Shown here: positions 16,730 through 25,170 of the stretch, piece after piece | Layout of the letters: each line of letters starts with the position of its first letter | Position numbering within the stretch: the first letter of the stretch is position 1 | Notes under the pieces: model-generated | Database searches by the model: none | What the model saw: the letters and a program-made list of their open reading frames with translations, nothing else | What the model was told of the DNA's origin: nothing | NCBI RefSeq assembly: GCF_038181555.1 | Contig: NZ_JBBWUA010000011.1 | Location: forward strand, 35,424 to 99,423 | Source of the DNA: Desulfitobacterium sp038181555 | GTDB taxonomy: Bacteria; Bacillota; Desulfitobacteriia; Desulfitobacteriales; Desulfitobacteriaceae | Reading direction: 5' to 3' | Length of the DNA: 64,000 nt | Position numbers and translations under genes: made by a program

Positions 16730-17062
16730 ATGCCTTTGCTTTATCGAATCATGTGGGGCTTGGCGATTTTCTTTGTAGCCATCACTACCGTGGTTTTCTC
16801 CGTCTGGATCGTCATTATTGGAGCGGTACTCTATACCCTTTATCGCCTCTACGCTTACTTTTTCCTCAAGAAAAAAGGAACGAGCTTTCAGAAGTCCGGG
16901 CAGAATGGGCGCGTTTTTTATAAAGTCTATACCAATACCAATTTCAAAGGCTTCGACCCAACCGTTGGTCAGCCGTCCCCGCGAGGCTTTGCCGACGGGG
17001 AAGTTATCGATATGAATGTGGAAGAAATAAGCGATTCACAGAGTTCTCTACCCAAGGAGTAG
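16730..17062 (+). CDS. Small membrane protein of unknown function
   Basis: A 110-residue protein with AAGGAGG 8 nt before the ATG. Two hydrophobic segments span about residues 5-48 and end in a YRLYAYFFLKKK positive cluster; the soluble tail of about 60 residues is polar and ends acidic. I do not recognise the family. It lies 65 nt before a two-component system on the same strand and may be transcribed with it. Confidence 0.75.
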   Translation: MPLLYRIMWGLAIFFVAITTVVFSVWIVIIGAVLYTLYRLYAYFFLKKKGTSFQKSGQNGRVFYKVYTNTNFKGFDPTVGQPSPRGFADGEVIDMNVEEISDSQSSLPKE

Positions 17063-17127
17063 TATTCTTCAGCAAACTTTCAGTTAGTCCTCAGAATCAT
17101 TTCAACAGGGTAGTAGATAATGAGGGT

Positions 17128-17844
17128 GTGAGCTCCAATCCGTGTAAAGAGGTGATACCTATCCAGAAGCTCAAAGGAATAAAAATCCTGATTATTGATG
17201 ATGAACCCAATATTTTAGAGTTCCTGGCCATGGGATTGCTGAACGAAGGGTTTGAGGTACAGACGGCTCCCGATGGGATGGCTGGGATTACTTTAGCTAA
17301 GCAATTCCATCCCCATATAATTATCTTGGATATTATGATGCCGGGTATGGACGGCTTTGAAGTGTGTCGGATGCTAAAAAAGCTAGAACAGGTCTCCATT
17401 ATTATGCTGACTGCTAAAGATGAAGTCGAGGATCGAGTGAAAGGCTTAAGGACAGGTGCCGATGATTATATGGCCAAGCCCTTTAGCTTCGAGGAGTTGC
17501 TGGCGCGTATCTATGCCCGGGTCCGCAATCAGTTTCCCCATCTGTTGGAAGAAGTTGCGGTAGGTCCTTTGCGCATGGACGATCGGCGCAAGGAAATCCT
17601 TTTTCATGAAAAGGCCTTGGAACTTTCCCCCACGGAGTATGAGCTGCTGAAGTTCTTGATCCTTAACCAAGGGCTGGTGTTAAGCAAGTCCATGATTCTG
17701 GATAAGGTTTGGGGCTATGATTTTGTCGGGGATGATAATATTGTCGAGGTGTATATTCGCTCCTTGCGTGAAAAGCTGGGCGATAAAGAGCATCGTTTGA
17801 TCCGCACTTTGCGGGGAGCCGGCTATCGGATGGATTTGCTATGA
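17128..17844 (+). CDS. OmpR/PhoB-family response regulator
   Basis: A 238-residue regulator. The receiver has the acidic pair in IIDDEPN, phospho-Asp in IILDIMMPG (about residue 68) and Lys in AKPFSFEEL. A winged-helix DNA-binding domain fills about 140-238 (LSPTEYELLKFL to RTLRGAGYRM). GTG at 17128 or GTG at 17152 could be the start; the stop overlaps the histidine kinase start by ATGA. The pair is a canonical two-component system; the signal is not known. Confidence 0.93.
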   Translation: MSSNPCKEVIPIQKLKGIKILIIDDEPNILEFLAMGLLNEGFEVQTAPDGMAGITLAKQFHPHIIILDIMMPGMDGFEVCRMLKKLEQVSIIMLTAKDEVEDRVKGLRTGADDYMAKPFSFEELLARIYARVRNQFPHLLEEVAVGPLRMDDRRKEILFHEKALELSPTEYELLKFLILNQGLVLSKSMILDKVWGYDFVGDDNIVEVYIRSLREKLGDKEHRLIRTLRGAGYRMDLL

Positions 17845-19367
17845 GCAGATGGCAGGCAAGCAAAGACCGATTTTCTCTAAAAAATAGCGTTGATCCCCAT
17901 TCTTTAAAATTCCAACTTCTTGCTCGCTCGCTTTTCTTCTTAGCCATCATTCTCGTATTGATTGGTATATTTCAGTATGTCTTCCTCAAGGGGTTCATTT
18001 TATCCAGCACAGCATCCAGCATCCGCTCCCAGATGGCGTCAGTGCCCAGAGAGACTTGGACCCAGATGTTAATCTATGCCGAAATCAATGCCAATTTCAA
18101 TCTTGAAAATGGGCCGGGGGAATTAGCGCCGGGTCGAACTCCGGAGAATCCGCCTAGGGGTGTTCCTATGAATCTGATGGATTCAGCCATTGCCTACGTG
18201 GATCTGAACGGAAATGTTACTCCCCTTAACAGCGGGGGAAACTCATCCCTATCGCCCCAACTCAGTGCTGATCAATACCAAGAAGGTCTGATGGAAACGA
18301 GCTTTCGTGACTATATGGTGGTTAAGACCTCCGGGGGTGAAGAGCTGATGGTGGTGCTTCAGCCTCTGAATTTTCGCGGTCGCCTGATCGGGCAGATTCA
18401 GGTGAGCATGAGCACTCAGTTCGTCAATAATGTGTTATTTCGCCAGGTATTCATCTTCATGGTGCTTTCTCTATTAGCCCTCGCAGGAGGGTTAGTGGCT
18501 TACCAAGCAGTTATTAAGAGGACGCTGGTTCCCTTGTCTAATGTTGTGGATACCATGGAAAGCATTGATTCTGGGAATCTCGATGAGCGCCTGCCTGTGG
18601 CCCAAGGGCAAACCGAGATCGACAGCTTAGCGCATTCCTTTAACGGAATGTTGGAGCGGTTAGAATCCTCCTTTGCTGCAGAAAAGGAAGCCAAGGAACA
18701 GATGCGGCGATTTGTAGCCGATGCTTCTCATGAGCTGCGGACACCCTTGACCTCCATCCATGGTTTTCTAGAGGTTCTGCAACGCGGAGCCAAGAACCAA
18801 CCGGATATGCTGGACAAGTCCCTGAAGAGCATGTATGCCGAATCAGGACGAATGAAAAAGCTAATTCAGGATTTGCTCCTACTGGCAAAGCTCGATCGTT
18901 CTCCTGACGTGGAAAAAGAAGGGAAGGATCTAAAATCCCTGATTTTAGAGATGGAGCCCCAACTGCGGATGCTGGCTGAGGACCGTGAGGTTAGGCTGGA
19001 TTTGGCCTCGGTGGGGCCGGTCCCTATCGATGTGGATAAAATTAAGCAGGTCATTCTTAATCTTTTCCAGAACGCAGTTCAGCACACGGATCAGAACCAT
19101 GGAAGCATTCGCCTTTCCTTGCAGTCTATGGAATCGGGTGTGGAATTAGCGGTAGGGGATAACGGGCCGGGAATTTCCGAAGAGCATTTGGCCCATCTCT
19201 TTGAACGTTTTTACCGCAGTGATTCCTCGCGGGCCCGCAAATACGGCGGTTCAGGCTTGGGCTTAGCCATAACCCAGTCCCTAGTAGAGCTCCATGGGGG
19301 AACCATCTGGGTCGAAAGCAAAGTAGGCGAGGGTAGCCGCTTTGTTGTTAGGCTACCCAAGGCTTGA
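17841..19367 (+). CDS. Membrane sensor histidine kinase
   Basis: A 508-residue kinase. Transmembrane helices near residues 30-54 and 196-220 flank an extracellular sensor of about 140 residues; HAMP follows (about 215-270), then HisKA with His in DASHELRTPLTS (about 297) and HATPase_c with N, G1 (GDNGPGI), F and G2 (GSGLGLAI) boxes. It overlaps the response regulator gene by 4 nt, so the two are co-translated partners. A degenerate CGCAAG repeat and a hairpin follow the stop. Confidence 0.94.
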   Translation: MSRWQASKDRFSLKNSVDPHSLKFQLLARSLFFLAIILVLIGIFQYVFLKGFILSSTASSIRSQMASVPRETWTQMLIYAEINANFNLENGPGELAPGRTPENPPRGVPMNLMDSAIAYVDLNGNVTPLNSGGNSSLSPQLSADQYQEGLMETSFRDYMVVKTSGGEELMVVLQPLNFRGRLIGQIQVSMSTQFVNNVLFRQVFIFMVLSLLALAGGLVAYQAVIKRTLVPLSNVVDTMESIDSGNLDERLPVAQGQTEIDSLAHSFNGMLERLESSFAAEKEAKEQMRRFVADASHELRTPLTSIHGFLEVLQRGAKNQPDMLDKSLKSMYAESGRMKKLIQDLLLLAKLDRSPDVEKEGKDLKSLILEMEPQLRMLAEDREVRLDLASVGPVPIDVDKIKQVILNLFQNAVQHTDQNHGSIRLSLQSMESGVELAVGDNGPGISEEHLAHLFERFYRSDSSRARKYGGSGLGLAITQSLVELHGGTIWVESKVGEGSRFVVRLPKA

Positions 19368-19423
19368 TGAGGAAGACAAGAGGGACAAAAATAATGGAAG
19401 CACAAATATAATGGCATCATAAG

Positions 19424-19494
19424 TCGCGCAAGGTTCGCAAGCTTTGCATAAGTCTCGCAAGACTCGCAAGCTTTGCAAGACTCAAAAGTATACA
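19424..19494. repeat. Degenerate short repeats around TCGCAAG
   Basis: Between the kinase stop and its terminator, TCGCAAGGT, TCGCAAGCTTTGCA, TCTCGCAAGAC, TCGCAAGCTTTGCAAGAC follow each other. GCAAGCTTTGC is itself palindromic. No role assigned. Confidence 0.6.
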
Positions 19495-19510
19495 AGCATG
19501 ATAAGAATAA

Positions 19511-19542
19511 CAAAGTGTCGTGACTCAGGTCACGGCACTTTG
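19511..19542 (+). terminator. Hairpin terminator after the two-component system
   Basis: CAAAGTGTCGTGAC and GTCACGGCACTTTG form a 14-bp stem with one G-U pair and a TCAG loop; the uridine tract is short (TTTG). Confidence 0.65.
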
Positions 19543-19611
19543 TTGCGCCCTAAGGTAACCTTAAATTAGGATATAAAGCATCGCTTCCCGGTGCATTAGG
19601 GAGGAATAGAA

Positions 19612-20016
19612 ATGAGTCATGATTTACTGAAAAAACAACATACGAATATTCGCCAGCTTGTTCAGGAGATTGACCAAGAGCTTAACTCTGGGAATCTGGA
19701 GCAAAAGGCCTTTGATCTGTCCTTAAAGATAAGCAAGCTATCCGGTGTTCTGGTCCTACATTTAAAATCTGAGGATGATTACCTCTATCCCAACCTAAAA
19801 GGATCAGAAAATGAGGAAATGCGCAAGACTGCACAACAGCTCTATTCGGAAATGGGTACCTTAGCGGGAGAATTCATGAAGTATAAGACTACATATATGT
19901 CTGCAGTAAAAATTAAGGAGAATATCCCTCAATTTATAGAGGCTTCTAAAAAGATTATTTCAGCTTTGACAAAACGTTTAGACACTGAAGATCGCAGAAT
20001 ATATCAGCTCATCTAA
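19612..20016 (+). CDS. Hemerythrin HHE-domain protein
   Basis: A 134-residue four-helix protein. Metal-ligand type residues are His10 (KKQH), His in VLHLKSEDDYLYP, and acidic residues of the third and fourth helices including TEDRRIY at the end. Hemerythrin-like domains bind a di-iron centre and sense or carry oxygen or nitric oxide. AGGGAGG precedes the ATG. It is monocistronic, converging with polC across a long hairpin. Confidence 0.85.
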   Translation: MSHDLLKKQHTNIRQLVQEIDQELNSGNLEQKAFDLSLKISKLSGVLVLHLKSEDDYLYPNLKGSENEEMRKTAQQLYSEMGTLAGEFMKYKTTYMSAVKIKENIPQFIEASKKIISALTKRLDTEDRRIYQLI

Positions 20017-20103
20017 AAGTAACAAATAAAATAAATATAAAATAATATATGAAATATGCAAAGATGAGCCCATGGGCCTAAAAAGTCCATGAGATAATAA
20101 ACG

Positions 20104-20201
20104 GCCACGATTCGGTTTAGAAGGTGTGCTCCCAAAGGTAGGCAGATTAACAATAAATCTGTTACCGAAAGGGGAGCCTACCTAGACTATCGAATCGTGG
20201 C
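20104..20201. repeat. 98-nt imperfect palindrome between hemerythrin gene and polC
   Basis: GCCACGATTCG at 20104 pairs with CGAATCGTGGC at 20191; inside, GTTTA/TAGAC, GGTG/TACC, CTCCC/GGGAG, GGTA/TACC and CAGATT/AATCTG continue the stem to a small loop. TATAATTTTTT follows on the plus strand. It could be a large bidirectional terminator, a small RNA or a palindromic mobile unit. Confidence 0.7.
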
Positions 20202-20210
20202 TATAATTTT

Positions 20211-23200
20211 TTATGAAATCAAATCAAAGAAGCTCATTTGATCGCTTTCCGGTATCCCTTGGAAGCAATCGAATTTCTTCAAGACATCGATGGTGGAATT
20301 GCCGATCTTACCGCGTTTTTTTACATCCTCGATGGAGTTGAAGGGTTTTTCTTGAGCGGCGTTATAGAGTCCTTCGGCAGCTACCGTTCCCATGCCAGAG
20401 ATACTGTTTAGGGGCGGTCTTAGGGCATTTCCCTCCACTTGGAATTTCGTGGCGTGGGATTGATAAAGGTCTATGGGTAGGAAGGAGAAGCCGCGCTCAT
20501 ACATTTCTAGGACGATTTCCAAGTCATCGAAGAGATCCTTGTCCTTCGGTGCCGCCTGATTGCCAAGGGCCTCGATTTCCTTCATCTTCGCCTTCACTTT
20601 TTCTTTACCATAGATCATAAATTCAGCGTCAAAGGCTTTGGCGCGGATGGAGAAGTAAGCGGCGTAATAGGCCAAGGGGATGTGGACCTTAAACCAAGCG
20701 ATCCGGAAGGCCATCATCACGTAGGCTGCCGCGTGGGCTTTGGGGAACATGTATTTGATTTTGCGGCAGGAATCGATATACCACTCCGGAACATTATGCT
20801 CGCGCATTAGGGCTTCATACTCCGGCCATTTGGCATCCTTTAAAGCTTTACCCTTCCGCACCAGCTCCATGATTTTAAAGGCGGTATTGGGGGGCAGGCC
20901 CTTACGAATCAGGTAAGTCATGATCTCATCACGTGTACAGACAGCCTCACTCAAGGTCACGGTACCGGCATCGATTAAGTCTTTGGCATTACCCAGCCAG
21001 ACATCTGTTCCGTGGGAAAGTCCCGAGATACAGATCAAGTCCTCAAAGGCCTTGGGCATAGTGTCTAAAAGCATGCCTCGCACGAATCGGGTGCCAAATT
21101 CGGGGACCCCGAAAGTTCCCACCTTAGAATTGATTTGTTCGGGGCTGACCCCTAAAGCTCTGGTGGAGGAGAAAAGGGACATGGTCTCCGGATCGTCCAT
21201 GGGAATCGTTTTCGGGTCTACCCCGGTAATATCTTGCAGCATGCGAATAACCGTAGGATCATCGTGTCCCAGGATATCCAGTTTCAACAGATTCTGGTCA
21301 ATGGAGTGGTAGTCAAAATGGGTCGTGATGATGTCCGAGTTGGGGTCATCGGCAGGATGCTGAACAGGGCAGAATTCGAAGATCTCCCGGCCCTTCGGCA
21401 CGACGATGATGCCCCCCGGATGCTGCCCCGAGGTTCTTTTGATACCTGTACAGCCTTTGGCGATGCGGACAATTTCTGCCTTGTTGGCGGTGCCGCCTTT
21501 TTCTTCGAAGTATTTCTTCACGTAGCCAAAGGCTGTTTTGTCGGCGATGGTGCCGATGGTTCCCGCCTTGAAGGTGGTGCCCTTACCGAAGATGACCTCA
21601 GTATATTTATGAGCCTTGGCTTGGTATTCTCCTGAAAAGTTTAAGTCAATATCAGGCTCCTTATCGCCGTTAAAGCCTAAGAAAGTTTCAAAGGGGATAT
21701 CGATGCCATCCTTGTCGAGCTTAGTGCCGCATTCAGGGCAGTCTCGATCGGGCAAGTCAAAGCCGATTCGCCGGTCATGGTCGGAGAAGTCCGAGTAGTG
21801 GCAGCTAGGGCAGCGGTAATGAGGGGGTAAAGCGTTGACTTCGGTGATCCCGGTCAGATAGGCGACTACAGAAGAACCCACCGATCCCCGGGAACCGACC
21901 AGATAGCCGTCCTCGTTGGATTTCCAAACCAGCTTTTGGGCGATGATATACATGACTGAGAAGCCGTTTTTGATAATAGAATCCAGCTCGCGCTCCAGCC
22001 TTTTCTCGACGATCTCTGGCAAGGGATCACCATAGAGCTCATGGGCCTTGCTGTAGGTAATTTCCCTAAGAGTATTCTCGCAGCCCTCGATATGTGGGGT
22101 GGCTTTCTCTTGAGAGATAGGACTGATGGGCTCACACCAATTAGAGATGAGATTGGTGTTGGTGACCACCACCTCATAGGCTTTGTCCTCGCCCAAATAG
22201 TAGAACTCCTCGAGCATTTCATCGGTGGTTTTGAGATAGAGAGGGGGCTGGTCATCTGCGTCCTTATAGCCTTGACCCGCTTCTAAGATCCGCCGATAAA
22301 TCTCATCCTGAGGATCGATGAAGTGAACATCCCCTGTGGCGACCACGGGTTTATGGAGCTTTTCACCGAGAGCGACGATTTTACGATTGATTTCCATCAG
22401 GTATTCTTTATTAGGTACTTGTTCGCTGCGCACTAGGTAGTCATTATTGTTTAGGGGTTGGATCTCCAGATAATCGTATTCTTCCGCGATGGCTTCGATC
22501 TCTTCAGTGGATTTGCCGAGAAGGATCGCTTGGAATAGTTCGCCCTCGCTACAGGCGCTGCCTAGGATGAGGCCTTCTGAGTATTTTTTGAGAAGGCTCT
22601 TTAAGATTCGCGGCTTTTTGTAGAAATAATCCAAGTGGGAGTAGGAGACCAGCTTATATAAATTCTTTAAGCCCGTATAGTTCTTGGCTAGAATAATGGC
22701 ATGATAGGTTTTGAGCTTCTTATATTCTTCCTTCTTCGCTGTTTCATCCGCTGCCATCAGGTCGATATCCTCGAGAGTGACCGCACCTCGTTCCTTGAGC
22801 TTATCCAGCATGATATTGAAGACTTTCACCGTGGTATCCACGTCATCTAAAGCGCGATGGGCGACCTCCACATTAATACCGAGATTTTTGGCGATCCGGC
22901 CTAATTTGTAGGTTTTATATTCGGGGAAAAGCTCCTTAGCCAGGGCTAAGGTATCCAGGTAGGTGTAGTTAAAATCATAGCCTAAGACCTTGGCATTATG
23001 CTTTAAGAAGCCCATATCAAAATCAGCGTTATGAGCGACCAAAACGCAGTCCTCCAGAAAATCGAGAAGCTTGGGCATGACCTGGTCGATGGTCTCTGCG
23101 TCCTTGACCATATCGTCTGTGATGTGGGTTACCTCGACAACCCGGGCTGGAATCGGCTTTTGAGGATTGACAAAGCAGGTGAATTGATCGATGACCTTAC

Positions 23201-24602
23201 CCGCTTGTACCTTCATGGCCCCTATCTCCGTAATTTTCTCCGTTACGGCAGAGAAACCGGTGGTTTCCAAGTCCAACACACAATAAGTCGTATCGATGGA
23301 CTGGCCTAGGGGGTGTGCTACGGCGGGTTTTTTATCCGGAGCCAAATAGGCCTCCACCCCATAGATTACCTTGAAATCAGGATTATCCCGACCGATGAGC
23401 TTATGGGCCTCGGGGAAGGACTGCACCACCCCGTGATCGGTGATGGCCATGGATTTCATGCCCCAGCTCATGGCTCGCTTGATGAGGTCGGTGGCACTGG
23501 TCATGGCGTCCATCTGACTCATCTGGGTATGTAAGTGTAGCTCCACGCGCTTTTCCTTGGCTCGGTCCTGACGAACAACCTTGCGGAGGCCTTCAATCTC
23601 GACGATGGTATTGGCAATTAGCTCGATTTCCCCGGAGAACTTACTCAAGCCGGCATTGCCGGAGAGTTTGACCCCTTTGGTCTTTTGCAGGCGAGCTAAA
23701 ACCTCCCCATCTTCGCCGGGCTTGAGGAAGGCTTTGCAGGTCAGGGAGCTCGAACCATCATATAAGTCAAAGGAAATCAAGGTTTTGCCGCTTCTTAATT
23801 CCTTAGCCTCAATATTCGATAGCTCACCTTGGAGAGCGACTTTTCCCTCATCGGGGGTAATATCGATGATTTTAATAACTTTATCCTTAATGGTTGCATT
23901 GCGGCCCAAAATCAGCTGGGGATCGCCTTTTTTGCTGTCCGCTTCGGCTTTGCCTTTGGCCTTGGTTTTTTCTTTTCCCTTGGCACTTGCTTCTGGATTT
24001 TTTTCGGTATCATCCTTAGGTGCTACAGCCCCAAAGGCGGTGCCGGATTGAACCGGGGAGACCATCACTTGCTCTTGGATCAGCTGCATTTCTCTTTCTT
24101 GAATGGCCTCTTGGAGTCGAATGACTTCTTCAGGGCTGACCTGATCAACAAAGTGAATCTGATAGGTTGCTCCATAAAGGTTTTGGATGGCTTCTTGGAT
24201 GATCTTGTCGTAACCCTTACCTTTAAGTAAGTAGGATACCGCGATCTTAAAGTTAAAATTAACCCTCTGTTCGCTGATTTCATAGTCACAGTTATTGATG
24301 GCGGATTTGAGAAGAGGGTGTTTGCGAGTCAACATCCCCAATATATTTTTTAGCTCCGCCTCAAGGGGTTTTTTTGAAGTGCCCTCGACATACTCAACGA
24401 TGATCTCCGAATCCTCTAAGGAGAGTCGTTGACGGATGAATTGATTCAAGGCTGTAATTTCTTCGATGCCAATATATTGATCAGAGCTGATTCTCATCTC
24501 TAACGCTTTGCTCTTTTCTTTTAAAACCACGGCTTTTACAAGGGCAGTGCTTAAGTTAAAGCCAGCCTCGTATTCGCTAAAAATTTCATTTACTCTTTTC
24601 AT
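20211..24602 (-). CDS. polC: DNA polymerase III alpha subunit, PolC type
   Basis: A 1463-residue replicative polymerase of low-GC Gram-positives. In order: N-terminal domain; Lys/Ala-rich linker (about 195-230); OB fold (about 235-320); PHP domain begun at VELHLHTQMSQMDAM (about 350) and split by a DnaQ-type 3'-5' exonuclease with VLDLETTGFS, AHNADFDMGF and HRALDDVDTT; a zinc-binding CPSC...CPECG; palm with EPDIDLNFSG; and helix-hairpin-helix C terminus. It synthesises the chromosome with the beta clamp and has built-in proofreading. ATG 24602 has only a weak GGGTAA upstream. It is divergent from leuA. Confidence 0.97.
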   Translation of the reverse strand: MKRVNEIFSEYEAGFNLSTALVKAVVLKEKSKALEMRISSDQYIGIEEITALNQFIRQRLSLEDSEIIVEYVEGTSKKPLEAELKNILGMLTRKHPLLKSAINNCDYEISEQRVNFNFKIAVSYLLKGKGYDKIIQEAIQNLYGATYQIHFVDQVSPEEVIRLQEAIQEREMQLIQEQVMVSPVQSGTAFGAVAPKDDTEKNPEASAKGKEKTKAKGKAEADSKKGDPQLILGRNATIKDKVIKIIDITPDEGKVALQGELSNIEAKELRSGKTLISFDLYDGSSSLTCKAFLKPGEDGEVLARLQKTKGVKLSGNAGLSKFSGEIELIANTIVEIEGLRKVVRQDRAKEKRVELHLHTQMSQMDAMTSATDLIKRAMSWGMKSMAITDHGVVQSFPEAHKLIGRDNPDFKVIYGVEAYLAPDKKPAVAHPLGQSIDTTYCVLDLETTGFSAVTEKITEIGAMKVQAGKVIDQFTCFVNPQKPIPARVVEVTHITDDMVKDAETIDQVMPKLLDFLEDCVLVAHNADFDMGFLKHNAKVLGYDFNYTYLDTLALAKELFPEYKTYKLGRIAKNLGINVEVAHRALDDVDTTVKVFNIMLDKLKERGAVTLEDIDLMAADETAKKEEYKKLKTYHAIILAKNYTGLKNLYKLVSYSHLDYFYKKPRILKSLLKKYSEGLILGSACSEGELFQAILLGKSTEEIEAIAEEYDYLEIQPLNNNDYLVRSEQVPNKEYLMEINRKIVALGEKLHKPVVATGDVHFIDPQDEIYRRILEAGQGYKDADDQPPLYLKTTDEMLEEFYYLGEDKAYEVVVTNTNLISNWCEPISPISQEKATPHIEGCENTLREITYSKAHELYGDPLPEIVEKRLERELDSIIKNGFSVMYIIAQKLVWKSNEDGYLVGSRGSVGSSVVAYLTGITEVNALPPHYRCPSCHYSDFSDHDRRIGFDLPDRDCPECGTKLDKDGIDIPFETFLGFNGDKEPDIDLNFSGEYQAKAHKYTEVIFGKGTTFKAGTIGTIADKTAFGYVKKYFEEKGGTANKAEIVRIAKGCTGIKRTSGQHPGGIIVVPKGREIFEFCPVQHPADDPNSDIITTHFDYHSIDQNLLKLDILGHDDPTVIRMLQDITGVDPKTIPMDDPETMSLFSSTRALGVSPEQINSKVGTFGVPEFGTRFVRGMLLDTMPKAFEDLICISGLSHGTDVWLGNAKDLIDAGTVTLSEAVCTRDEIMTYLIRKGLPPNTAFKIMELVRKGKALKDAKWPEYEALMREHNVPEWYIDSCRKIKYMFPKAHAAAYVMMAFRIAWFKVHIPLAYYAAYFSIRAKAFDAEFMIYGKEKVKAKMKEIEALGNQAAPKDKDLFDDLEIVLEMYERGFSFLPIDLYQSHATKFQVEGNALRPPLNSISGMGTVAAEGLYNAAQEKPFNSIEDVKKRGKIGNSTIDVLKKFDCFQGIPESDQMSFFDLIS

Positions 24603-24724
24603 CGTTGTTACCCAATTCTCCCCATACTCTGTCGTTTTCTATGCGCAATGTTATCTATCTTTGTTAGATATCCAATCTTCATTTTAACATGAGAGCCTCT
24701 CGGACAGAAGGAGATATTTTTTAC

Positions 24725-24752
24725 TTGACAATGCTTAAGTTGCTGTTATAGA
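24725..24752 (+). promoter_or_regulatory. Promoter of the leuA T-box leader
   Basis: TTGACA at 24725-24730, 16-nt spacer and TATAGA at 24747-24752. The transcript would start about 30 nt before the T-box Stem I. Confidence 0.7.
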
Positions 24753-24787
24753 ATACATTAAACACAATATCATAATACTATAGTAAA

Positions 24788-25090
24788 TACACTGATGAGG
24801 ATTAGTAGAATGTTTCGGAGCGTTTAGAGAGCTGTTGGTTGGTGGAAAACAGCGGCCGAGATGGATTCGAACTCGCCTCGGAGTAGCTCGCTGAAATGAA
24901 GAAGAGTAGGTGGAGTCGGAGCCTAACCGTTACAGTAGGAGGATATAAGGTCGCAAAGGGCGTGAAGATAACTGACGAGCTTTTTCGATCCGTATCTATG
25001 GAGCGCAGGCCGTAAGGCTTGAATGAGAGTGGTACCACGTAAGATGTTAAGTCTTTCGTCTCTATGGTTGTAGAGATGAAGGATTTTTTT
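24788..25090 (+). promoter_or_regulatory. T-box riboswitch, leucine specific
   Basis: Stem I features are visible: distal GCTGTTGGTTGGTGGAAAAC and the specifier region GAACTCGCCT, whose CTC codon at 24872-24874 followed by a purine reads leucine; GAGTAG follows as in AG-box segments. The T-box core AGTGGTACCACG lies at 25028-25039, and the terminator stem CTTTCGTCTCTA / TAGAGATGAAGG with TTTTTTT ends near 25090. Uncharged tRNA-Leu would stabilise the antiterminator and switch on leuA downstream. The specifier matches the gene's product. Confidence 0.93.
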
Positions 25091-25170
25091 ATTTTCCAAT
25101 TCAGAATATGTAGGGAACAATCCCTGTGTTGTTCTGCAACAGCAAAGATATGAGAAAGGGATGATAGGCA

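Noticed and set aside
21234..21635. Frames on the plus strand within polC
   Set aside because: Several frames over 100 codons are open opposite polC, as expected from its codon usage; none has family features or ribosome sites.
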